Source: Planctomycetota bacterium (GTDB lineage: Bacteria; Planctomycetota; UBA1135; GCA-002686595). Taken from it: 39,715 nt of DNA. The notes beneath the pieces were generated by a model, which saw only the letters and a program-made list of their open reading frames with translations, had not been told where the DNA came from and did no database searches. Of the stretch, positions 1-7,616 are shown piece after piece. The position numbers and the translations under genes were made by a program. The stretch lies in the NCBI GenBank assembly GCA_029259655.1, contig JAJDET010000267.1, positions 1-39,715 of the forward strand. Direction: 5' to 3'. How positions within the stretch are numbered: position 1 is the stretch's first letter; each line of letters begins with the position of its first letter.

Positions 1-107
1 CCGAGCCCCAGCGCCGCGAACCGTCTGACGTGAGCGGACACGCTGGTCAGGCCTGGACGCGCTCCATGCGCCAGAAGATACCAATCGAGATCACGCGGCG
101 AACGCGA

Positions 108-1409
108 TCAGTGCTGTCTCGCGCGCGCTTCCGATTCCGCCAAGGCGGGTCGCGAGCGAACGTCCTCGAGCTTCCGCGCCAGATCCCGGAAGACCTCGGG
201 GTGCTCCGCCGAGAGATCCCGTCCGAAGGGATCGTCTTCCAGGTTCACGAGTCGCGGTGCGTCCCGGCGAGCCCAGATCAACTGCCACGGCCCCTCCCGG
301 ATCGAGGTCAGGCGTTTCTCCTGGGCGACGATCGGGCGTTCGACGTCCTCCAGGAGAGAACGGCCGTCGACCTCGCCCGGAACGGAGACGCCCAGGAGCT
401 CCAGCACCGTGGGCAGGATGTCCACCGTGGAGACAGGTCGCTCGATCACCACGCCACGCGGTGAGCCGGGGTACGACAGCCACAGGGGAACTCGCAGCTG
501 GTCGGGCGTGAGCCCGTGGCTGTGGCTGAAGAAGTATCCGTCGTCGTCGACGAGGGCTTCGCCGTGGTCGCTCGTCAGGACGACGACCGCGCTCTCCAGA
601 ACACCCGCTTCCTCCAGCCCGGAGAAGAGGCGCTCGAGCTCGTCGTCCAGGGTGCGCACCTCCGCCGCGTAGAGCGACTCGTACGCACGCACGTCGCCGT
701 CGCCGTCCGGAAGGGCGACCTGCTGATAGAAGGGAATCCCCCCCAGGCCCGAGTTGTCACCCGCCTCCAGCAGCGGGACCTCGCGCCGGAGGCCGAATGA
801 TCCGCGTGGGAACTTCGCGGCGTTCTCGGCCGGCGGAAGGTACGGCCCGTGCGGCTCCATGTAGTGCACCCACAGGAAGAAGCGGTCCTCCGGCGGCCTG
901 CGTGCCACCCAGGCCAGGGCGCCGTCCGTGACCCGGCTTCCGCGCACCTTCTTGTCACCCGACTGCGCGCGCACCCACTCGAAGGTCTCGAAGTCCCGGT
1001 CGAAACCGGAGCCGGGTCCCAGGACCGGATTCGACTGAAAGGCCGCCGTCCGAAAGCTGCGCTTCGCGAGCACGCTCGTCAGCGTCGCGAGCTCATCCGG
1101 GACGACGTGGGAGTTGACGACCACGCCCGAGCGACCCGGGTGCAGGCCGGTCAGGATGCCGGCCGTTCCGGGCGAGGTGCAGTTCGCGACGGACGACGCG
1201 TCCCCGTAGCGAATGCCGCGCTGCGTGAAGCTCTCCAGGAACGGTGTCAGCGGAACCCCGCCGCGATCCGCGAGGAAGTGATCGTCGCGGTACGTGTCCA
1301 CCGTGACCAGGACCAGGTGGCGCGCGCCGGTGCCCTCACCGCAGGCGACGGCGAGGAGGATCGAGGCGGCGGCGATCAGCCACCGGGCGCGCGAAAGGCG
1401 GTGATCCAC
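108..1409 (-). CDS. Lipoprotein of the sulfatase / alkaline phosphatase superfamily with a Thr nucleophile position
   Basis: The 433-aa protein starts at a GTG (1409) that overlaps the end of the upstream membrane gene. Longer upstream extension has no plausible start and looks like low-quality shadow sequence. The N-terminus is a lipoprotein signal (RWLIAAASILLAVAC, lipid Cys at 23), so the enzyme is probably tethered in the periplasm. Superfamily motifs are visible: VTVDT (residues 36-39) with RDDH, the MEPHGPY metal/substrate loop (185-190), TSDHGE (279-284) and a later His at 298, followed by RVPLW. The usual sulfatase CxPxR motif reads T78-S-P80-G-T82...LTG, so the formylglycine Cys is replaced by Thr and the Arg is lost. 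This suggests a phosphatase or phosphotransferase-like use of Thr rather than formylglycine sulfatase chemistry. The substrate is unknown. It is likely cotranscribed with the glycosyltransferase before it. Confidence 0.85.
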   Translation of the reverse strand: MDHRLSRARWLIAAASILLAVACGEGTGARHLVLVTVDTYRDDHFLADRGGVPLTPFLESFTQRGIRYGDASSVANCTSPGTAGILTGLHPGRSGVVVNSHVVPDELATLTSVLAKRSFRTAAFQSNPVLGPGSGFDRDFETFEWVRAQSGDKKVRGSRVTDGALAWVARRPPEDRFFLWVHYMEPHGPYLPPAENAAKFPRGSFGLRREVPLLEAGDNSGLGGIPFYQQVALPDGDGDVRAYESLYAAEVRTLDDELERLFSGLEEAGVLESAVVVLTSDHGEALVDDDGYFFSHSHGLTPDQLRVPLWLSYPGSPRGVVIERPVSTVDILPTVLELLGVSVPGEVDGRSLLEDVERPIVAQEKRLTSIREGPWQLIWARRDAPRLVNLEDDPFGRDLSAEHPEVFRDLARKLEDVRSRPALAESEARARQH

Positions 1410-2941
1410 TCGTCCTCGTAGACGGTACTTCCGAACTGGGCTCGGCAGAGTTCCAGCGCTTCTTGCCAGCGACGGTCGGGGGGCCAGGGGCCGGGAACCG
1501 GACCGGTCGATTCCCGGACGTGATGGTATTCCTCCTCCACTCTGCGGTGCAAGACGACGTAGGCCCCCGGTGGTACGCGATCCTCGATTCCCCGCACTCC
1601 GAAGCTCAACGTCTCGAGGACGAGCCCGCGCGGGTGGCCTTCCTGGTGATGGCAGCGGATGAAACGTCCGCTGTGAAGCTCCTGGTACGCGCGGAAGAGG
1701 TGCATCACGGTCTGGCGCGAGGGCCACTCGACGACGGTCGGCGATCGGCCGGCGAGCTCGCGGTAGAACGTCGGCGCGCGCCCCAGGTCGATCGCTTCCT
1801 CGGGCAGGAGATACAGTCGGCTCATCAGCGGACCGTAGGGATTCTCCGGCGGCAGACCTCCGCGCAGCGGACCCAGCGCGAACGCCGCGACGGCCAGGAT
1901 CCAGCCGACAGGGCCGACCCACGCTCCGACGCGATGCCGCAGCTCGGCCAGGCCGAGCACCAGGGCGAGCAGGAGGAGGGGCACCGCCGCCGCCTGATAG
2001 CGAACGAAGACGCGCGGTTGACTGACGAGCTCGAGCTCGGAGAAGGCGTAGGCAGTCCCCGGCAGGACGAGCACGACGAGGGCCGGCAGGAGCCAGGGAC
2101 GATGCAGACGCCGCACGCGAACGAGGCCCAGGATCACGAGGGCGACCGGAACCACGAGGAAGACATGGGTCGGGCTGGCGAGGTGCTCGCGTGGGAGTCC
2201 GAACACGAGGCGGGCGCTGCTCACGAGAGTCGCGGCCGTCACGCGTTGCCCCTCGGCCTTCTCCGCGAGCACGTCGAAGAGCGACGGGAGCGCCGGCCCC
2301 ACCATCAAGAGGGTGAAGAGTCCGGCCACGAGGCCCGTCCGCAACGCGAAGCGCGGTCCCTCACGCTCCTGCCGCTCCCGGAGCCAGGCGGCGAGGAGGA
2401 CGGCTCCGACGAACGGCGCGGCCGTGAGGCTGAACCACAGCATGCTCGCGTACAGGCACGCCGCGAGCACGAGCCGCCGCGTGCTGGGCGATTCGACGAG
2501 ACGGAACTGCGCCACGACCGCGAGGAACCCCAGTGCCGCGACGATGCCGTAGGGCCGACCCTCGCGGCTCCACGAGACGAGCAGCGGCGAGCCGGCGGCG
2601 AGGAGGGTCAAGAGCAGGCGGTCCCCCTCTCCGAGGAGATTCCTCGTTCGGCGCCACATGAAAAGCGGAAGCAGGAGCCCGACGATCGCGGGGAGCGCAC
2701 GCAACCCCCACTCGTCGAGTCCGGTCGTCTCCAGCAACACCCGGCACCAGGCCGTCAACGGAATGCAGTTGTCCGACCGGTTGAAGTGGGTCAGCACGTA
2801 CGCGAGTCCGTGCTCCTTCGCCACGCGTAGCGCGTGGACCTCGTCCCCGTTCACGATCTGCGTCCCCAGGTGAACGAGGCGCATCGCCGCACCGAGCAGC
2901 ACGATCAGAGCTCCGGCGATGGCGAGGCAGAGAGACTTCAA
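1376..2941 (-). CDS. Polytopic membrane glycosyltransferase of the ArnT/PMT (GT39-like, GT-C fold) type
   Basis: The 521-aa protein has about ten hydrophobic segments in its first ~370 residues and a soluble C-terminal part. The first periplasmic loop carries the acidic motif NGDE (residues 32-35), typical of GT-C enzymes that use polyprenyl-phosphate sugars, and SREGRPYG lies in a later loop as in PMT_2 (DUF2142/GT39-type) proteins. The likely role is transfer of a sugar from a lipid carrier to an envelope acceptor. The acceptor cannot be read from sequence. The start is a TTG (2941) with no clear Shine-Dalgarno. An ATG at codon 20 would cut off the first membrane helix, so TTG is preferred. 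The gene begins about 30 bp after the beta-helix gene and its stop overlaps the sulfatase-like gene, so the three look like one operon. Confidence 0.8.
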   Translation of the reverse strand: MKSLCLAIAGALIVLLGAAMRLVHLGTQIVNGDEVHALRVAKEHGLAYVLTHFNRSDNCIPLTAWCRVLLETTGLDEWGLRALPAIVGLLLPLFMWRRTRNLLGEGDRLLLTLLAAGSPLLVSWSREGRPYGIVAALGFLAVVAQFRLVESPSTRRLVLAACLYASMLWFSLTAAPFVGAVLLAAWLRERQEREGPRFALRTGLVAGLFTLLMVGPALPSLFDVLAEKAEGQRVTAATLVSSARLVFGLPREHLASPTHVFLVVPVALVILGLVRVRRLHRPWLLPALVVLVLPGTAYAFSELELVSQPRVFVRYQAAAVPLLLLALVLGLAELRHRVGAWVGPVGWILAVAAFALGPLRGGLPPENPYGPLMSRLYLLPEEAIDLGRAPTFYRELAGRSPTVVEWPSRQTVMHLFRAYQELHSGRFIRCHHQEGHPRGLVLETLSFGVRGIEDRVPPGAYVVLHRRVEEEYHHVRESTGPVPGPWPPDRRWQEALELCRAQFGSTVYEDEWITAFRAPGG

Positions 2942-2972
2942 GGTCGGTCCGGCGGCCGCGCCTCGACGGCGC

Positions 2973-4187
2973 TCAGATGTCGCCCAGGGCGAGCGTCAGG
3001 GCGGGGTTCGAGACCACGAACACCCCCTCGTCTCCGAAGAACAGTCCTTGCTGAAACACGTTGAGCACCGGCGCGCCGAGGTCGTCGAGGAAGAGCTCGA
3101 CGGTCCGCTCTCCCTGCGCGTCGAGCCGTCCACGGAACACGAGCTTGGCGCCCGCTGCAAGGAAGGAGACGCCGGTGAGGTTCACGTCGTAGGAGATGGG
3201 CGACGCCACCTGGAACCCGTAGGCCTGCCAGGCGAAGTCGAAGGGAAGCCCGGTGAAGCGGAAGTTCGCGAACGACTGGTCCGGAGCGACTCCCGTCACG
3301 GTCAACCCGCGCCCGCTGACGGCGGGCGTCTCGTGCGTGCCGGCCACGACGTCCATCGGGACACCGTCGACTCCCCCACCACACGTGAATCCGGGTCCGC
3401 CGCCCGCGCCGGCCGTGAACGTCGTGCCCACCGTCACGAGCTCGGGAGCTCCGATGCCGGCGATGAGGCGCGCGCCGGGGCCCCCGTCTCCGCCCGGCTG
3501 GCAGGTGGTGGTGAACGGGATGAGGAATGCGTCTGCACCGTCACCGCCGCGGATCACGGTGTCGACCACCAGGGCGAAGCCGCCCTGCATGAAGAGCCCC
3601 GGGGCCGAGGGCATGGTGGTGGTGTTCACCAGCTCCGCACCCTGAAGGACGCAGCGGTGGACGTAGACGGCGGAATCCGTGGAGGTGATCGCAGAACCAC
3701 CCCCGAGGAGGGTCGGCAGCGACTTCTCGATTCGCGAATCGATGAAGGTGACGGCAGCGCTGTTCGTGACGATGACCGCGCTCCCGAGCTGGAACGTGCC
3801 GGCCGTGGGGAAGATCTCGCAATCCTGGAAGAGGATCGCGCCGGCACAGTCGGTGACCGTCACGATGTTGAGGTTCGACGTGACGTCGATGCCGACGATC
3901 GCGACCCGCTGCGAGGCGCCGACGTTGCTCACGACGAGGTCCCCGATCACGACGGGCTCCTCCGGCTCCGCAGCGAGGAAGACATCCCTTCCGTCGATGG
4001 TCACCGTGCCGTAGACGCCGGCCGAGACGAGCACCGTGTCACCGTCTGCTGCGGCGTCGATCGCGTCCTGAACGACGGTGAAGGACCCGGTTGCGCCGGT
4101 GGCATCCACCACCCGGACGGCCCCTTGGGCCGAGACCGCGATCGCGAGCCAGAACAAGAGGCAGGTGAGCGCCAGGGTCGTCCGCAT
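2973..4187 (-). CDS. Secreted right-handed beta-helix (pectin-lyase fold) protein
   Basis: This 404-aa protein has a Sec signal peptide (MRTTLALTCLLFWLAIAVSA) and a GGAGG ribosome site about 6 nt upstream of its ATG. After the signal it shows SFTVVQDAIDAAADGDTV, the 'periplasmic copper-binding / beta-helix' entry sequence, then short beta-rich coils with repeated I/V-x-D/N spacing up to about residue 300. A C-terminal beta-rich region follows. No pectate-lyase catalytic residues are evident. The fold is typical of abundant secreted proteins in Planctomycetota and Myxococcota, and the biochemical role is unknown. It is the first gene of the minus-strand set and is divergent from the secreted CxxCH protein, with a 189-bp shared upstream region. 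Confidence 0.75.
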   Translation of the reverse strand: MRTTLALTCLLFWLAIAVSAQGAVRVVDATGATGSFTVVQDAIDAAADGDTVLVSAGVYGTVTIDGRDVFLAAEPEEPVVIGDLVVSNVGASQRVAIVGIDVTSNLNIVTVTDCAGAILFQDCEIFPTAGTFQLGSAVIVTNSAAVTFIDSRIEKSLPTLLGGGSAITSTDSAVYVHRCVLQGAELVNTTTMPSAPGLFMQGGFALVVDTVIRGGDGADAFLIPFTTTCQPGGDGGPGARLIAGIGAPELVTVGTTFTAGAGGGPGFTCGGGVDGVPMDVVAGTHETPAVSGRGLTVTGVAPDQSFANFRFTGLPFDFAWQAYGFQVASPISYDVNLTGVSFLAAGAKLVFRGRLDAQGERTVELFLDDLGAPVLNVFQQGLFFGDEGVFVVSNPALTLALGDI

Positions 4188-4376
4188 GGGGGCCTCCGGA
4201 TAGACGGGGAGTCGAACGCGCTCCGGATTCTATCAGCGATGTCGGGGTTCCGGTGCGCGTCGGGGGCAGGCCGCGGGAATCGCGCGAGTTGGGCGAAACT
4301 ATCCCGACACCCGCGGCACTGCGTCCTCAGTAGGTGCTCTCCGCACCAGCAGAAGGCCCCCACGGGAGGTACAGGC

Positions 4377-5954
4377 ATGCGGCACTGGATTCGACGAGCT
4401 CTGGGATCGCTCATCGCGGGAGCGATCGTGTCCTTCGGCATCACGGCGACGGCGGTCGCCCAGACCGCACAGGTTTCGGCGAGCTCCGCGGGAGCGCAGA
4501 AAGGCCAGGTGACCCCGGTTCCCAAGACCGGGTCCAGGCAGCCGGCCTCGTCCAGCTCCTCTCCGCCCGCTCCGCTGGCGGCCTTCGACGCAGAGATCGT
4601 GCCGCAGTTCCTGTGCGGGCGAGCGGACGACTTCGAGACGAACTGCGACATCGTGCCGAACCAGGAGCTCTTCATCACGGAACTGTGCGTGGTCGAGGAC
4701 CCTTGCCGGACGCGGTGGACGAACTCGGGTCTCTGCGCCACGAACAGCCACGGCGCCTGGACGTTCGGCACGCTGATGGCGCACATGGCTGGATTCCAGG
4801 ACGTCGACGAGAACCCGGCTGCGCTCTCGCAGTTCGTCAGGGGCTGGCTCGAGCAGATCCAGACCACGCAGACGATCAACGGCTTCACCGTCACCGGTCG
4901 GCCGGGCATCGCCTCGTTCCTGTCTGACTGGGAGACCGTGAGTGGCGTCGGCAAGGACGGCGTTCTCGACATGCGGCTGGCACCCTTCCGGCTGCTGGCC
5001 ATCGTGAACAGGATGGACCTGCGCCAGCGTCCGGGCGCCGGCGGCTACGGTGCGGGGAACGCCGGAGAAGGCCGCTTCGTGTTCGGCTTCCTCCAGGTGA
5101 ACTTCTCGCAACCCAACGATCCGGACGCCTGGTTCAGCCGGCCGGCGACCGTGATCATGGAGTACTTCCTGCCGGCCTCGACCTGCGACGAGGTGCTCGA
5201 CTGGGCCGCGAGCTGGCATGCTCTCGGATCTCTTCCCTTCGGGTCCCAGTACAATGCGGCCCTGCAGGCGGTCACGGACGACTTTGCGGGATTCAACGCA
5301 GACCCCTCCCGCCCGAACGGGAGCTCGCTGGCGCAGTTGCGGACGAACGAGATTTCGTTCGGGTCGCCGTGGGAGCTGCGGGAGTTCAAGCTGCAGGGAT
5401 TCCTGCCGACCGTGTACGTCCCGCTGACGGAAGTAACCGTCGCTCAGACGGTCGACCTCAGCCACGACAACAGCGCCCTGCTCGGGCGCTACGTCACGCA
5501 GGACGAGCTCGACATCCTGCACGACGAGCACACGATTCCGCTCCAGTTCGAGGGACAGCCGTTCCGCGCCGGATCGTCGATCAACCCGAGCACCCAGTTC
5601 TTCTGGGACGTCCCGGGCTTCGACTGCACGGAGACGCGGTTCAAGTACGCGATCAACAACTGCAACGGGTGCCACTCGCGTGAGGCCGGCGTGCCCAACT
5701 TCCTTCAGGTGAACCCGCGTTCCATCGGGAACGAGGCGCTGCTTGCGGCGTTTCTCACCGGAGATTTCAATGGCGTGACGGATCCGACCTGTCCCCCTCC
5801 GCCGGACAACGGTGCCGTGACGCGCCATTTCAACGACATCCAGCGCCGCGGGCTCGATCTATGCGATCTCCTGAACGCCAGTTGCGCCGTGGTCGACATC
5901 GACGGCATACCGCTGTTCTTCGCGACGAAGAACATCTCCACGACCGTGCACTGA
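4377..5954 (+). CDS. Exported protein of unknown function with one CxxCH heme-c-like motif
   Basis: The 525-aa reading starts at ATG 4377, with GGGAGG about 7 nt upstream and a good signal peptide (SLIAGAIVSFGITATAVA). The same frame stays open far upstream, but that stretch lacks coding character. The body contains LLAIVNRMDLR, EGRFVFGFLQ and QLRTNEISFGSPWELREF, a block pattern I associate with conserved secreted proteins of myxobacteria-like genomes that have no known function. A single CNGCH occurs at residues 429-433 next to SREAGVPNFLQVNPR, so one covalent heme c is possible. The other cysteines are paired and fit a periplasmic or extracellular location. A small GC hairpin (5953-5967) overlaps the stop. 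Function is not assigned. Confidence 0.75.
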   Translation: MRHWIRRALGSLIAGAIVSFGITATAVAQTAQVSASSAGAQKGQVTPVPKTGSRQPASSSSSPPAPLAAFDAEIVPQFLCGRADDFETNCDIVPNQELFITELCVVEDPCRTRWTNSGLCATNSHGAWTFGTLMAHMAGFQDVDENPAALSQFVRGWLEQIQTTQTINGFTVTGRPGIASFLSDWETVSGVGKDGVLDMRLAPFRLLAIVNRMDLRQRPGAGGYGAGNAGEGRFVFGFLQVNFSQPNDPDAWFSRPATVIMEYFLPASTCDEVLDWAASWHALGSLPFGSQYNAALQAVTDDFAGFNADPSRPNGSSLAQLRTNEISFGSPWELREFKLQGFLPTVYVPLTEVTVAQTVDLSHDNSALLGRYVTQDELDILHDEHTIPLQFEGQPFRAGSSINPSTQFFWDVPGFDCTETRFKYAINNCNGCHSREAGVPNFLQVNPRSIGNEALLAAFLTGDFNGVTDPTCPPPPDNGAVTRHFNDIQRRGLDLCDLLNASCAVVDIDGIPLFFATKNISTTVH

Positions 5955-6035
5955 GCCGGTACGGCTCCGCGCCTGGGGATCAGGCGGAGGGGGGGGCCGA
6001 CCGGATCCCGGCTCTGGTCGCCGGCGGCGCCTCCG

Positions 6036-6299
6036 TCAAGCCCGCGCGGAGCGGACGTCGGGGGACCAGGCCTCGTGCCGGAGGCACTCCTGACCGCAGT
6101 CGACGACCTTCGGGTCGCTCAAGTGATCGCAGGACTTGACGCGCACGGGCCGCCGCTTGCGATAACGCTGGACGACGTCGACCTCCGCAACGGTCCCTGT
6201 GCCGGGGCAGACGAGCCTCCGCTTCACCAGTTCGTTGCGGCCGAGGATCATGCACACGCCGAAGACCACGGCGATGGGAACGATGACTAGGGGATCCAT
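6036..6299 (-). CDS. Small membrane-anchored Cys-containing protein, unknown function
   Basis: The ATG at 6299 is preceded by GGAGG 7 nt upstream, which favours this 87-aa form over a longer one starting at 6320. The product has one N-terminal helix (MDPLVIVPIAVVFGVCMIL) and then a soluble tail with VCPGTG, KSCDHLSDP and VDCGQECLRH. The Cys/His pattern (CP...SC..H...DCGQECLRHE) could bind a metal or a cluster. It reads as a real gene because of its ribosome site, membrane anchor and ordered cysteines, but I do not recognise a named family. It is divergent from the potassium channel gene. Confidence 0.55.
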   Translation of the reverse strand: MDPLVIVPIAVVFGVCMILGRNELVKRRLVCPGTGTVAEVDVVQRYRKRRPVRVKSCDHLSDPKVVDCGQECLRHEAWSPDVRSARA

Positions 6300-6460
6300 G
6301 GAAACCTCCGACGCGAGCATGCGCGAACGTCCCTGGGTGGTCGATCGGGCGTAGGTCGTAGGCTCGCCCCATCCTGTGCTGACGTCCCCAGGAGGGGAAC
6401 GGAGCTCGATTCGAGTTCTTGCCCTCCAGGCAGGACGGATCCGGCCCGATAGGCCCTTCG

Positions 6461-7492
6461 ATGCTCTCTGAAGAGATGGCCGCGGTTCCCGGTGTCTCCC
6501 CCAATCGCCGACTCAGGAACGCTCTGCTCCTGCTCACCCTGGTGACCCTGGGCGGTGCGGCGGGGTTCGTGATCATCGAGGGGTGGGACTTCTGGCGCGC
6601 GTTGTTCTTCACGCTGATCACGATCACGACGGTCGGCTACGGGGACGAGGGCATCTCCGACGCCGGCAAGAAGTTCGCGAGCATTCTCCTCGTCGGCGGC
6701 ATCGGAGTCGCCTCCTACACGTTTGCACTGATCGTCCAGACGGCCGTCACAAGCCAGTTCGCATGGAGGAAGAAGATGCAGAAGCACATCGATCAGCTAG
6801 CCAAGCACACTCTCGTCTGTGGCTTCGGGCGAATGGGCAGGGAGGTCTCCAACCAGCTGGCCACGATGAACATCCCGTTCGTCGTCATCGACCGGGATCC
6901 CAAGGCCTTCTTCGAGGCCTGTGAGCTCGGCTACCTGGCCGTGGAAGGGGCAGCCAGTGAGGATGAGGTCCTCGAGAAGGCGGGGATCGCGAGTGCGGCG
7001 CATGTCGTGTGCCTGGTGCCGTCCGCGGCCGAGAACATCGTGATCACTCTCAGCGCGCGCGAGCTCCGTCGCGACATCCCGATCATCTCGCGCGCGGAGC
7101 GGAACGAAGAGGTGAAGAAGCTCCGGTTGGCCGGCGCGACGCGCATCGTCTCCCCCTACAAGAGCGGCGGCCTCGAGATCGCGAACGCCATCGTGCGCCC
7201 CACGGTCGCCGACTTCATCGCTCGCTCACAGCTCGCCGACAGCGACGTCGCCTTCTCGGACTTCGTCATCGGCGATCGGTCGCCCCTCGTGGGGCGTCTA
7301 CTCGCCGAGGTGGGCAAGAGCGAAGGCACGCGGCTCTCGTTCGTCGCCATGGAGCGCCCCGGCGAAGCCGCGATGATACCGCCCTCCGGGGCCCTCGCCC
7401 TCGAGGCGGGCGACCACCTCATCGTGGCCGGCGACCCGCTCCAGATCGACGCGTTGCGCGAGCTGGCCGAGGGCAGATCGAAGGCGGCCTGA
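6461..7492 (+). CDS. Single-pore potassium channel with cytoplasmic RCK (TrkA-N / TrkA-C) domains
   Basis: The 343-aa protein (ATG 6461; a later ATG at 6476 is possible) has an MthK/Kch-like layout. Two transmembrane helices (about 20-38 and 72-98) flank a pore loop with the selectivity filter TTVGYGD (56-62). A TrkA-N Rossmann domain follows with GFGRMG (121-126) and the acidic ribose-binding end VIDRDP. A C-terminal TrkA-C (RCK_C) segment contains GDRSPLVGRLLAE and ends in GDHLIVAGDP. The protein should conduct K+ and be gated by nucleotide or ion ligands at the RCK ring. Its neighbours do not suggest a special role. The 91-bp palindromic element begins 16 bp after its stop. Confidence 0.9.
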   Translation: MLSEEMAAVPGVSPNRRLRNALLLLTLVTLGGAAGFVIIEGWDFWRALFFTLITITTVGYGDEGISDAGKKFASILLVGGIGVASYTFALIVQTAVTSQFAWRKKMQKHIDQLAKHTLVCGFGRMGREVSNQLATMNIPFVVIDRDPKAFFEACELGYLAVEGAASEDEVLEKAGIASAAHVVCLVPSAAENIVITLSARELRRDIPIISRAERNEEVKKLRLAGATRIVSPYKSGGLEIANAIVRPTVADFIARSQLADSDVAFSDFVIGDRSPLVGRLLAEVGKSEGTRLSFVAMERPGEAAMIPPSGALALEAGDHLIVAGDPLQIDALRELAEGRSKAA

Positions 7493-7508
7493 GCTCGGCC
7501 GCGTTCGT

Positions 7509-7599
7509 CTAGCCCGGACTATTCATGACCACGCGGACCGAACACCACGAACGGCCGGCTTCGCCGTCCTTTCGGCCCCTGCCGGCCAGTCCGGGCTAG
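7509..7599 (+). mobile_element. 91-bp MITE-like element with perfect 12-bp terminal inverted repeats
   Basis: The element begins CTAGCCCGGACT and ends AGTCCGGGCTAG, a perfect 12-bp inverted repeat. Its first ~78 bp match the inner sequence of the 202-bp element at 26755-26956 (read on the minus strand) at all but 3 positions, and its last 12 bp match that element's other end. It is therefore an internally deleted relative of the longer copy. CTAG lies at both outer ends and may be a 4-bp target duplication. It encodes no transposase. It sits between the convergent potassium channel and radical SAM genes, where its stem could also act as a bidirectional terminator. Confidence 0.75.
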
Positions 7600-7616
7600 C
7601 GGGGTGAGTCAGAGAC

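Noticed and set aside
1-41. Possible start of a truncated minus-strand gene (GTG at 41, open to the left edge)
   Set aside because: Only 13 codons are visible, with no ribosome site or recognisable product.
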